A stretch of DNA of 42,687 bases. Source: Strigomonas culicis (Eukaryota > Euglenozoa > Kinetoplastea > Trypanosomatida > Trypanosomatidae). The position numbers and the translations under genes are program-made. Positions 19,701 to 26,445 of this stretch are shown piece after piece. How positions within the stretch are numbered: position 1 is the stretch's first letter; every line of letters starts with the position of its first letter. The stretch lies in NCBI GenBank assembly GCA_000482145.1, contig AUXH01000093.1, positions 1-42,687 of the forward strand, written 5' to 3'. The notes under the pieces were generated by a model. It searched no databases and was not told the origin of the DNA. It saw only the letters and a list, made by a program, of their open reading frames with translations.

Positions 19701-20891
19701 ATGTAAGGAAACCACTTCGCCCCTTGGCACATTGGTGGGCAGGGTGAGCCGCTTTCTGCCAAAATTGCGGTGCTCAATGGCACAGAGCAAAGTCTGCAAT
19801 CCCTTGACAGACAGGACGTCTATAAACTTATCGAAACGGTAGCCCCACCGGAAAAGAGACAACAGCTTATTGATGTCACCCGAAACAATCACAATCTTAT
19901 ACAGAAGAGCGTATGCTTCAGAGATCCACCGTCGGTCTTCGACCCATTTCTTCTGTGCTTCAAGCTCCAACTGATATAACAAGACTCGTGTGATGTGCTG
20001 CACACCCCAGCTCGACAAGATCTCGAAGTTGGATCGTTTGATGCATTTCGATACCAGGAAGTCAAGCATCTGGAGGTTCTGTAAAGACATCCTGACATCC
20101 AGCACCGGCACGGCGAACACGACACTGAAATCAAAGAGAGACACTTCCGCTTCATTTTGGTCGTCCTCTAAGTAGGAGTTGGTGATGGTCTCCACCTCCG
20201 ACTCCCAAGAAGGCTTGAACGTGAGGTCGTCCAAACTGCACAGCGTAGCAGAGCAGTGCTTGAGCCGCAGGGCTTCCTCCGTCACGGCGGACTTGACTAC
20301 TGCATGGCGCAGGAGAAAGTGAGAGATAGTTTCCCGCGTATGGTCTAGTGCGGAAGCGGTACGTACCAGAAAACTAGCCACCGCATCGCGCTCGGTGTTA
20401 TGTGTTTCGAAAACATTAGGCGGATTTGGCAACTGAACGAAGCGGCCATAACTACTGCCTTGGTCCGTCAATGGAAGAAGATGCCACGCGTGTGAAAACA
20501 AGTCTGTTAAAGAAAATGAAACCAAGTCTTTCAAGACAAAGATCTCCGTTTTCTCATAATTAAGGAACTCAGAATTCAACTTTGGTATGGTGGTTTTCCA
20601 TTCCCCACCGCCATCTGAAAAAAACTTATACACTTGGGGAAGACACGATTCCCGTTGCAACACGCCCGGTACCGATGACCCACCGTCAGCGAAGCCTGTT
20701 GCTTGTTGGAGCTGAAGTCTCCGGCCAGTTGTGCGCGCCTGCTCCGCTTGTTCCAATGCAGAAGGGCGAAGAGAATTGTCTGAGCTGTAGTCAGAGTTTC
20801 CTTCCTCGCTCGCATTTTCAGACTGCACATCACTGATGTCCTCTCCACTCAGAGAAGAGTATACATCGGATAGGGTAGTTGCAGAAGGCAT
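10764..20891 (-). CDS. Giant HECT E3 ubiquitin ligase, N-terminal part (LamG/SPRY multidomain)
   Basis: This is the 5' part of the giant ligase, 3,375 residues to the TGA. The start is the ATG at 20891 (protein begins MPSATTLSD). The frame stays open upstream only through a CA microsatellite with no ATG. Residues 1-60 are acidic and serine-rich. A LamG/concanavalin-like jelly roll lies at about 540-675. SPRY-like units lie at about 1814-1944 (clear GDTLGCGV and FFTHNGEFLG signatures), 2164-2297, 2567-2694, 2889-3000 and 3031-3134. Long helical stretches separate them, and a poly-Asn run is encoded near 16465-16482. A CxxC-x16-CxxC zinc-ribbon-like motif sits at about 2717-2750. The C-terminal end is the first half of a YNGIMF repeat (from about 3277), cut by the frame change. 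SPRY and LamG folds usually bind peptides or glycans, so this half probably recognises substrates or partners; that is inference. Confidence 0.88.
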   Translation of the reverse strand: MPSATTLSDVYSSLSGEDISDVQSENASEEGNSDYSSDNSLRPSALEQAEQARTTGRRLQLQQATGFADGGSSVPGVLQRESCLPQVYKFFSDGGGEWKTTIPKLNSEFLNYEKTEIFVLKDLVSFSLTDLFSHAWHLLPLTDQGSSYGRFVQLPNPPNVFETHNTERDAVASFLVRTASALDHTRETISHFLLRHAVVKSAVTEEALRLKHCSATLCSLDDLTFKPSWESEVETITNSYLEDDQNEAEVSLFDFSVVFAVPVLDVRMSLQNLQMLDFLVSKCIKRSNFEILSSWGVQHITRVLLYQLELEAQKKWVEDRRWISEAYALLYKIVIVSGDINKLLSLFRWGYRFDKFIDVLSVKGLQTLLCAIEHRNFGRKRLTLPTNVPRGEVVSLHQPFEALSVSTVLGLCVQFQDSTPTVVVVCEKGVFRFSLRAPYELVESNQFYNVTKCMGVYDEGERIAVITTGGVDYLNTLSLHKVETWACPYDETERDAFYVYTGIHRFVKPHVRFGSPARPYFSGDYQSGVMDPLSLSVRRKCESFSVQFCLLPMPPATHTEMKLLTLVSEEKHVVNVSVFLNPNKATLRILFENGTDTFAEVEEPVKLEWVQWSATLQFVNEIASWTIYRNGALCHTKGKSGVLFRPSSQLVVPHLASGMFYGYISSLDVWTKALDVSEMRGTGGERSVLAQFSLFSFNMSEGVGGCLHDTSGKVIWKFKSMQWRNPPSSPPVASPSKQSSVAWKPSGRYYCVTNNIEIAVIEDELATWIDMDGHIIEQTDTKLRPSDCCYYVPKTGKLFLAMQEACGLRIIPTNSPPSDVLNSVPSIIENERFHKRFVDALPRSEGSILSLDFEKYLMLQVNARLLLENSIYHSSHLLLSFTCLSQYCLQTVGRVLCICTELMERIRLNTVKVTDELLLCICGRLLIKETTLMERHCPQKVISSAVEIFDFLQTVDQSSYTFMGEAVSIFRHLHSFMLAECVSHEYQLQLICDSTNLCEIKPLLEPRSVPELVMSVIKKKLKKPLMKFLDRLKKECEVNARAMLLGEKLDFDCAPSMLSALLGMLSQTYFIEWHLVSVALVCSLCKNILRTYEEVFMTSEERKSNTNRLRQTAMGTVIFPVIHYLYDMEWEPSIAADALNVLHSTRQLLVPYSLAVKKYPPQHFTEIHSFTVAAETPLPYTASLSLSHAQSIVVEVAVDSSDSTSGGGELPSVTISVIDSVTLRRSSELVSPGRVQFGAGGLLSIALSGKEATTTKPISFTIHAIVNVVADKSLWISDLCSAFGQVTISTSEGALQRLRKNESGQKCAHPCLFAGGLFDDVLKRVKTLKMSHSAKALDYAKEVQAMLLNLAEGREGILSDVWSNTFEALKPPYKSKLMDAFRWCSCVIAWFTVHSSDTKLVCDALAKAMSWLKKKSFLLLEALQQGKEQSIIERARFLLRLVLPRFFSEKLLQDTMIVEGPVDFTTHSSNNNNNNANISKGFSRGELSVESRVGYSMRPEVKDVASRRIAAASTSRQVLNASVHAFGHTPKPDTELLPNEVLVFLLEQGEADDLSVFSNLLVCRTQQAVLEAIVLDLFREILQTPSKDKSDGLFTLLLNTVVRLKISEGKEESSSTRAEASSSPLSSPLFSKRLQGCGLVCEVKLQKSWGLFIHEVLKELMKSFRTDFELVRGQVIATCAVLCRTWTVLDLQLLRPSEIFEFLSGAMLTALTGKLNDMTLSGDQSTTAYWESKGLFDLFHRCLVVPNSLLQVTEEGVNIISGEVQALHVENASVVCTARNSWKPLVGDCKIRSRFEDSDAYANYGLPCVVSELPDVLYFEVTVDLSLSDVPQLAIGLSGAPVASTETLPPDSIVFGSDGNVSYKDQSVKSIRFSERWRVGDTLGCGVFAPDNSVFFTHNGEFLGVAFPASFRVFIPFVEAHASGTLLKLIVNFGTEQPFKFDLSRVHGLSRCKSVTCSAVCDSVLLTTNYLIASCHSLLANSEGDAPHGDRECASTIVEAAALFLKGQILTLVEQCATLTGSEEEHADTHREQLFLILGRLFHLLTCLLDFFSLAIITRQACLHVYELCALCLSRARDKKTKLLAARCLMTLCEKAHSVFLSECMEQAQQFIHPEETVQCLVDLARLSTTDASNAPLPLPKWSGNTNLVAGKGTFYAASPLPACGTHVIGFRLRRRQQRGQGVGAPLGGCYYIGLSHGHPPISSMASLIGRSDVYILQDTDDQDQVPHLLLRRYSIPRNEHRRIYGNDEIVWIEWNADAGEITYYRENMSLIGLAFANIQRVDNLYPIVYMFNDDASCELVPPPQAVKNSLECWSAYLRRSMAVYTLQQLHTTAYYTSAVSQFVQRCLHVLDRDVQCCSIALALLGGERSFFLCEHDTYGLVVVYAVANVSRRAIVHLATDDSKTLFAVSHDSLKPSFVQTALFAAGGTESNRCAVLLLKELQTCLSEAMIVAPLLCEEQESRVEIEKAFEQSIAEVSTLDMITILQESYANRKTLVKSEPNPFEMTDTFTFRQSSCECLFDITPNVVERFHSSAGLYIPNPSTAVTTGPHCSVIRCAPILQESFNFSVSLTSYSVNPEATCIYVGVTTSTTREPDQVEDVAAWEDAWPLCSLDSTKTNSVNCTLEPTMIFSGDTTLFRSRDILRIHGSRNEGTLSFSRIRNGYLTEFGVLFDGVPEDCLLRPFVVCGVDTVVTFSFSDGFTFPARNTFPASHFATPMRDAAHCSTCNCFLTPPWFGGDNNVALCKNCFNSWQYPKELFYLGKTASHLIEVPRYMVSRRSPKKLEMGNYVEFEENVSLAWSKEKSVNAEMVGPSCVSTSEECIAVTEPMPVCGSSRIDVVLGHIAGLAGCPFSGLLPFTPTWRVGMRVQTTCLVPADSISVSCSLIPRSTKVFFSLEISETSNFSGVFVGVSNLPLEAVRAITRTDIEKLPASNLWGTWCDSKEKVASKGRLFVLVDGLQCTVMISSSTGGLFYRPFVLSCTAPSDDDENLRLVVYSREKCRITSHTGLISSSETSEPSFVPTAIGVVPESGSGDSKDVFGNPVVVMDTLERTNCFSKSRWEFADSITKEEEQVLFRMGDTISFIRNNNELFFFVQGILKAKSRLREGEKNGRFRFMVHFPVVGMTVSFVPPVYGKSHLGRIVKVHGHDIATVESASSNWESLFYTIRRRDVRCCALAASSMSPSALKESTKAAFKTVGFQPLKRGVIATVIGSTINVCEEDDERIVTPLKFEQCFILDNESSDITTRSLYPLVVPPTSSITNVFEVGKNKYQLHINGSYNGIMFDAKSNAPIDLVGLSVLSRASGRHQVDVFFKKGTHQKFERDSRSWTPLFSGLVEMQVDVQFVVCFPGVHIDSGVFSLYINTSHNCGVGFLL

Positions 20892-20893
20892 TA

Positions 20894-20975
20894 CTGACCA
20901 CTGCTGAACCGCACGCACACACACACACACACACAAAGAAGAAAAAATGAAAAAGAGAAAAAGAGAGTATTCCGA
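20894..20975 (-). promoter_or_regulatory. Predicted trans-splice acceptor of the giant ligase gene
   Basis: On the minus strand a long CT/T-rich tract (20975-20936) is followed by about ten TG units and then by AGs at 20905-20904, 20902-20901 and 20895-20894, just before the ATG at 20891. The resulting 5' UTR would be only 2 to 12 nt. The TG repeat separates the pyrimidine tract from the AG. Confidence 0.55.
20916..20935. repeat. (CA)n dinucleotide microsatellite
   Basis: Ten CA units on the plus strand, TG on the transcribed strand, lie inside the predicted splice-acceptor region of the giant ligase gene. Confidence 0.95.
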
Positions 20976-21524
20976 TCACACACAGAAAATGAAGTAGAAA
21001 ACTCACGACGATAATGAAAAAAAAAAGATGATAAACTTCTATGACTACTATAACTCATCATGCATATGCACGTTCAAAAAAAAAAGGAGAGATACATAAA
21101 ATAGGAATAAAAAAAGGCAACAGTGAGAAAAAGAAGAGGATGGTGAGAAAGAACAAAAGTGTAGAAAGGAGAAACAAATACAACAATTAAAAGGGGATCT
21201 TTGATAGTAAACTGTGTTGCTCGTTGTGTTCTCAGCGTCTCTATGACTTGACGCTTCGAAGTACCATGTTGTTGCTTGGAAAAACAATTGCATTCATTAC
21301 TTCTTTTTTTGTTTTAAGTAAACTGCACAGGAGAACGAAAAGCTAAACCTTCGGTGTGACACTGACTGTTTTCTAGAGAATACACGGTATTTAGAAACAG
21401 TTTTGAAGAAAAAAAAATTGCAGACTCTCTTTCTTTTTTTCGTTCTTCCGTAATTATGATTATCATCATATCATTTTTGTTGATGTTGCTCTTTTTACGA
21501 CTGCAAAGGAATCCGTTTCCGCAG
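20976..21524 (-). other. Intergenic: 3' UTR of PPR gene
   Basis: About 550 nt of AT-rich sequence separates the PPR stop codon from the acceptor tract of the giant ligase gene. Several short A and T runs are present, and I see no credible ORF or RNA gene. Confidence 0.6.
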
Positions 21525-24497
21525 TCATTTCGGATGCTCTCCTGCCGCGTTGGCATAATGCCGTCTCCACTCGATCACCTGTCTCGCCTGCTCGTGCAGA
21601 CCCGCCTTCAAAAAGGCACTCGACAAATGCAGGGCAGTGGTCGCGTCCGGAGCCCAATTCCGCTCCATCAGCGTGTGCAGCATCTCCACGGCCTTGTCAA
21701 ATCGACCGACTCGTGTGTATCCGCGGGCCATTGCGTTGAGGGAGTTGTACGTTATTTCGCCCCCAAGCGCCTTGATCTTCTCCATCATGCCTTCTGCTTT
21801 TTCAATTTCGGAAAGTCGACAGTAGTAAGGAATAAGACCAGTGCAGTCCCCAATCTTCAGTTCGTTCTCCTTATTGCACTGTTGGAGCAGTTCGATGCCC
21901 TTCTCTACGTACTCCAGGTTACCGCAGCGGCAGAACGCGTCAATACTCGCCCAAACAACACGCTTCGTCAGATGATCATGGTTCGTCGCATCGGGTGACG
22001 CAACGTCATGGAACAGTCGCTTTACTTCAGCTTCCAACTTTGCCTTACCGTAGGATGAGAGCATAATAGAGAGGGCAAAGTCGTCTACGGCCACGCCGCT
22101 TTCCTTGCGCCTGCACAGAACCTCTTCCATTTGCTCAAAGTTCTTAGATCTGCCATAGCCATCCATGAGAATGTTAAATGTCACGGCGTTCTCGGTATGC
22201 CCTTGGCTCAAAAACTCGCTGTGAGTCTTTTCCATTTTCACAATGTCTCCAGTCTTTGCGTAAGTGTTCAGCAGCTGATGATAGGTGACCGAAGTAGGCT
22301 GCGTGTCTGGGGAGGCCTTCATGTCCTCGAAGAGGGATTCCATCTCAGAAACGCGACCCGATTTGCCCAGTACATCTAGCACCGTCGTCGCTGTCACGGG
22401 ATTCGGAGGCACTTGCTTCATCATGTTGTCCAGAACGCCTTGCATTTTTTCAATGTTGTGCTGACGGCTGTACAGGGAAAGGAACTGATTGTACACCTCC
22501 GTGTCTGGGAACAGCTTTGAGGAGACAAGATCATTCCACGCGTCTGAGACACCTTCTGCATGGCCCAATCGGTTCAGAGAGGACGCCAACACGGAGTAAA
22601 AGGTGGGAGAAATCTCACCCTCGTGCTCCTTCAAGAGCTGTATCACGTCCTGCACCTTTCCCTCATCTCCCCAGCGAGAGAAGGCAGTAATCAAGGTACC
22701 AAAGGTGACATCATTCATCGACACGCCGTCCGCTTGCATCTTCTCTAAGGTTGCCAAAAACCGATCCTTTTCATTCGCCTTGCTGTAGGTGCTGAGGAGG
22801 ACGTTGTACACATCACTATCCCATGTTTCGATACTTTTGGCAAATTTTTCTACCTTCTCTATACCGTTTGTAGTGTTGAATAATGCGTGAATGAAACTGG
22901 TTTGCACGTGCGAGTGTAGGTGCAGATTTCGATGCTTGCATGCGTCATAGATGGCCAAAGCTTTTTCAGCATCAGAACCGTACACACGAATAAGTACAGC
23001 AAACGTGATTGGAGTCAATTGAAGCGTGCCAGACTCCTCTCGCTTCTGCATTTCCTCCCACAGCTGTTGCACCTCGTCCATCTTTCCTAAGTCACCCAAA
23101 ACACCGAGCAGGGTCGTATACAGTTGGATATCCGGACGAACTTGACGACTGCGAAGTTCCGTGTAGATACGGTCAACGTGGCGGGGGTAGAACTTACCAA
23201 GCGCACGTATCATCCAGGTGTACGTGGCAGAATCCGGGTGCACTTGAGCCGCTTCCATCTCGTCTTTCAGCAGAAGGACGTCCTTAACGATGCCCATCAG
23301 CGCAAACCACTTGAATAGTTCATTGTAGATGCGCACATCCTTTGTAATTGACCCGTACTGCATCCGACTCCACGCGCTTTTGATGGAGTCAGGCTTACCT
23401 GCAGCACCGTAGCCACGTATAACCGCGCGTATATGAGCGGCACTAATGTCTAGATCGGGGTCGCCTTGCTTTAGTCGCGACTCAATGGATGACAATAACG
23501 TGTCCACCTTGGATAGCATCAGCTCCTCACTACCGCGATCTCCAAAGTGTACAAGGCGTGCGTACGCTGTGATGATAATGGAGTTTCCCTGGATGTCAGG
23601 AACGTACCCCAAGGCTTTCAACTCGTTCTCCACCGCTTCGATCTCCTCCGGAGCCGTCACACGCCGCATTTTCTGCCGCAAAACGATTGCAAATGTTTGA
23701 GTGTCTAAGTGAATCGATTGATCGACTACATGCTGCAATACTTTGGTGAAGGAAGCATCGTCATCGAGCTGATAAAAGCACCTCAAAATGGCGCCTAGCA
23801 CATCACCTCGTTCTTCCTTTGACAGGTTCCCTTCCTGGACCATGTCCACCAAAGCGAGGAGCTTTTCGCATTTTTTAAGCTTCTCGTACCCGCTCACAAG
23901 GGCCAGAAAATCGTCCTTGGTGAGCGTCGTTGCGGAGACGCCGCCCCATAGTGCATCTGCCTCCTCTTCGCGTCCTCCAAAAAGATACGCTGCAATGCAC
24001 AGAGGACGGAGGGATGCGTCAGATTTCATTTCGTTTCCCAGTTGCACCATGAGATCGGAGCTATCGCTACGTTTGTAGGAGTCAAAAAGCGCACGTATAG
24101 AGTTCACTGTGACAACGCAGCCATACTTACGAAAACGCAAGGAGGCGCGGAAGAGGAGATGGGCCATGTCATGCTGGGCGTACACCACGCATTCTTGAAG
24201 CACGCCCTCCATAATTTGCGAGGCCTGCGCCGGGTCCAGTAGCTTTTTACGCAAGAACTCCTGTAAGACAATCATCAAGTGGGTCACTGTACTGCGGAAA
24301 TGCAGCTCCCTTTTTCGAGACTTCCACACCTGCTGTCTTACGTGACGAAGAACGTGGCGTGGCTTCGTCTTGATGACACGAACAAGCTCCTCTTCATCCT
24401 GTTGTGTGAATGGCTTGAACGATGATCGGTTGCGCAGCAGAGGCGCAGCCGCCAAAAGTGTGCTCTTCCTGAGACAGACGCCGTTGAATCTGAACAT
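21525..24497 (-). CDS. Pentatricopeptide repeat (PPR) protein, probably mitochondrial
   Basis: The 990-residue product starts at the ATG at 24497 (MFRFNGVCLRKS); the frame is open three codons further but to a TTG. The first 35 residues are rich in Arg, Ser, Leu and Ala and lack acidic residues, as expected for a mitochondrial import signal. From about residue 130 to the end there are at least 15 degenerate 35-residue units with the usual helix-turn-helix look, for example VTFNILMDGYGR, VYNQFLSLYSR, VTYHQLLNTYAK and ITYNSLNAMARGY. The C-terminal half of the array is the most regular. PPR proteins bind single-stranded RNA one base per repeat; in kinetoplastids they act in maxicircle RNA stability, tailing and mitoribosome assembly. 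No SMR, DYW or other catalytic domain is visible. It could be one of the tailing factors (KPAF type) or a mitoribosomal factor, but I cannot assign an ortholog. Confidence 0.9.
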   Translation of the reverse strand: MFRFNGVCLRKSTLLAAAPLLRNRSSFKPFTQQDEEELVRVIKTKPRHVLRHVRQQVWKSRKRELHFRSTVTHLMIVLQEFLRKKLLDPAQASQIMEGVLQECVVYAQHDMAHLLFRASLRFRKYGCVVTVNSIRALFDSYKRSDSSDLMVQLGNEMKSDASLRPLCIAAYLFGGREEEADALWGGVSATTLTKDDFLALVSGYEKLKKCEKLLALVDMVQEGNLSKEERGDVLGAILRCFYQLDDDASFTKVLQHVVDQSIHLDTQTFAIVLRQKMRRVTAPEEIEAVENELKALGYVPDIQGNSIIITAYARLVHFGDRGSEELMLSKVDTLLSSIESRLKQGDPDLDISAAHIRAVIRGYGAAGKPDSIKSAWSRMQYGSITKDVRIYNELFKWFALMGIVKDVLLLKDEMEAAQVHPDSATYTWMIRALGKFYPRHVDRIYTELRSRQVRPDIQLYTTLLGVLGDLGKMDEVQQLWEEMQKREESGTLQLTPITFAVLIRVYGSDAEKALAIYDACKHRNLHLHSHVQTSFIHALFNTTNGIEKVEKFAKSIETWDSDVYNVLLSTYSKANEKDRFLATLEKMQADGVSMNDVTFGTLITAFSRWGDEGKVQDVIQLLKEHEGEISPTFYSVLASSLNRLGHAEGVSDAWNDLVSSKLFPDTEVYNQFLSLYSRQHNIEKMQGVLDNMMKQVPPNPVTATTVLDVLGKSGRVSEMESLFEDMKASPDTQPTSVTYHQLLNTYAKTGDIVKMEKTHSEFLSQGHTENAVTFNILMDGYGRSKNFEQMEEVLCRRKESGVAVDDFALSIMLSSYGKAKLEAEVKRLFHDVASPDATNHDHLTKRVVWASIDAFCRCGNLEYVEKGIELLQQCNKENELKIGDCTGLIPYYCRLSEIEKAEGMMEKIKALGGEITYNSLNAMARGYTRVGRFDKAVEMLHTLMERNWAPDATTALHLSSAFLKAGLHEQARQVIEWRRHYANAAGEHPK

Positions 24498-25414
24498 GTA
24501 GATCAAGACGCGGACGTGTAGAAAGAAAAAGCAATGAGGGAATGCGAAACTATTAAGCGACTAATTCGAACTATAAGAGCAATACCAACGATAAAGGGAA
24601 TTGTTAGCCAAATCCATTGCAATAAAGAGAGAAGGTAAAGAAGAAAATAATTACACGTACAGTATCCACGTAAAGAAGAGAAAACAAAAAAAAAATGTGG
24701 GTCATATTCGTGTTTAACACGTATTGGATCTAGACATCACGTATAAACACAGATGAAAGTAGTTGTGGTGCTCGTTTACCTCCTTTGTGACCCATCAAGA
24801 AAGATGTGTAACAAGTAAGAGAAAAAAAAAGAGTGAAAAGGAAACAAAATAAAGGTGACGATCATGAAAAAAAAAAAGAGAGAAGATGCATTACATTTAC
24901 ATATTTGAAGCACTAGTCAAGATATAGACACGAAAAAAATGACATTAAGTAGATCTCTCGTCTGATTGAATCTCCATTTCTTCACTTCTCTATCCCGCTC
25001 TCATATTTGCATTCTAGTACTCAGCAATCTTCTGTTTCTGTTTTAGTAGTATAACTGCATCCGATACTATAATCAACTATTGTGTTTTGTCTCATCTGTT
25101 TGTTTGCTTGTTTGTTGTCATTCTTTATTCATACCATATTAGCCTTTTTCATTTGGTTTGTTTCATTGTTCTCCTTTTCTTTTTCCTTTTATTGTGTTCT
25201 TATTTTTTTTGTCTGTTTTTTTTTTTGCTTATTGTTATTGTTGATGTTGCATATGGGTATAGAGCGATACACATTTGGATGTTCTCTCCTTTATTTATTC
25301 TTCGATAGTATTATCCTTTTTTCTTCTTTTTTTTTTTAGCTGACTGTCTTTACTCAGAGGATAGTCAGAGAAACCAAAGGGGGAATAAAAAGGAAAAGTG
25401 GAGAAAAGCACTGA
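24498..25414 (-). other. Longest intergenic stretch (917 nt), A-rich on the transcript
   Basis: The segment holds the 3' UTR of the 152-aa gene and the 5' flank of the PPR gene. From about 25338 to 25082 the plus strand is strongly T-rich, so the transcript is A-rich with scattered G and C. No ORF with real protein character and no RNA gene is seen. Confidence 0.6.
24571..24598 (-). promoter_or_regulatory. Candidate trans-splice acceptor of the PPR gene
   Basis: A moderate pyrimidine-rich stretch ends in TTATAG with the AG at 24572-24571, 73 nt before the ATG. A better T-rich tract lies nearer the ATG, but the first AG after it is inside the coding sequence, so this upstream AG (or the ones just after it) is preferred. 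Confidence 0.3.
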
Positions 25415-25873
25415 TCAAGAAGTGCCAGAACTATGGTAGTGGATCTTTATTTCCCACTGCACTTCATCAGTCACATCACTGTACACTGTGTCCACATTAG
25501 CGTTGGCCTTCAAAAAGCCTTGCTGAGGAACACCAGCGACTTTGTAGTCAAAGTTGCCGCCCCAACCTCTCTTAGAGAGATCCAATTTGATGTACTCCAG
25601 GAACATTTTACCCACGTAATCAACCGACCTGTGAGATACTGGCTGCGCTTCGGTATCAGCCCAGATTTCGTGCGGGCGACGGTGGTACTCCCTTGCCGCA
25701 GCCGTGTTGCCTCTATTGCGCTTCTCCTGTGCATCCACAAACATTGTCCATTCCTCTAACAGTTTTTGGGCGACAGGGTGATGTTCTTTATTCGCAAGGT
25801 TAAGAAACTCAAATGACAGCCCAGGCGAGGGAGCATTACTACCTCCCTTCGTTTTGCTTTCTTGACAGCCCAT
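25415..25873 (-). CDS. Small N-myristoylated/palmitoylated protein, function unknown
   Basis: The 152-residue product begins MGCQESK. Gly2 with Ser6 fits the N-myristoyltransferase consensus, and Cys3 is a typical palmitoylation site, so dual acylation and attachment to the cytoplasmic face of a membrane, often flagellar or plasma membrane in trypanosomatids, is likely. There is no membrane span and no EF-hand. Residues 20-60 look helical; the C-terminal part, from WGGNFDYKV onward, looks beta-rich and ends in a WEIKIHYH strand. I do not recognise a family. The ATG at 25873 is supported by a pyrimidine tract and an AG 14 nt upstream. Confidence 0.85.
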   Translation of the reverse strand: MGCQESKTKGGSNAPSPGLSFEFLNLANKEHHPVAQKLLEEWTMFVDAQEKRNRGNTAAAREYHRRPHEIWADTEAQPVSHRSVDYVGKMFLEYIKLDLSKRGWGGNFDYKVAGVPQQGFLKANANVDTVYSDVTDEVQWEIKIHYHSSGTS

Positions 25874-25887
25874 TATGTGGATGTATA

Positions 25888-25918
25888 CTAACGCGAATAT
25901 TGTAAAACAATAATAATG
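25888..25918 (-). promoter_or_regulatory. Predicted trans-splice acceptor of the 152-aa gene
   Basis: A T-rich minus-strand stretch ends at GTTAG (AG at 25889-25888), giving a 14-nt 5' UTR with no upstream ATG. Confidence 0.45.
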
Positions 25919-26445
25919 GTATCAAATAAATATAGATACAACTATCTTATATATATATATATATGGAAAAGGACGCTCGATGCAAAGGGGGGAAAAAACC
26001 GAAGGGCGCAAAAACCAAAAGAAGGAGTATTTCAAAAAAAAACTGTATATAAACGAGGGAGACGAAGAAGGTGAAAAAAAAAATGTGCATAGTACAAAGA
26101 AAAAAGGAAAAAGTGGATTCAAAACGACACATGCACCTGGTAAGTGGCGGGACAATCAAAGAGGTTCACCAAAGCAAAAGAAATAACGTTATCAGGGAGA
26201 ACATGAAGCATTACTGGTCAAAAGAAAATAAAATGCTTACCACTCAACTAGTGATCCGTTTGATTATCGGAAGCAACCAATGGGCAAAAGAGAACGAAGA
26301 AAAAAAAATAAAGAAAACGAAATAAAGAGAAGAGGGGGATGTGGGAACCTACAACAGAAGTAAATATTCAACAAAAAAGAGAACGGGAAAGGAAAAAAAA
26401 GAATCAACAATTGTCTCAAACTACTATCACAGATACGTACAGGAC
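25919..26445 (-). other. Intergenic: 3' flank of PUF gene with AT microsatellite
   Basis: AT-rich sequence includes an (AT)8 tract at 25948-25964 and many A runs on the plus strand (T runs on the transcript). Plus-strand ORFs here are lysine-rich products of A runs and are not believed. Confidence 0.6.
25948..25964. repeat. (AT)n dinucleotide microsatellite
   Basis: About eight AT units lie in the spacer between the PUF and 152-aa genes. Confidence 0.95.

Noticed and set aside
20892..20936. Start of the giant protein at the CA repeat (Cys-Val run)
   Set aside because: There is no ATG there, and the segment is a microsatellite in the predicted acceptor; the ATG at 20891 is preferred.
25082..25339. 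Plus-strand ORF of about 85 residues, all Phe, Leu and Ser
   Set aside because: It is a translated T-rich tract on the untranscribed strand, with no domain or acceptor.
26071..26325. Plus-strand lysine-rich ORF in the spacer next to the PUF gene
   Set aside because: It comes from A-rich DNA and is antisense to the polycistronic direction.
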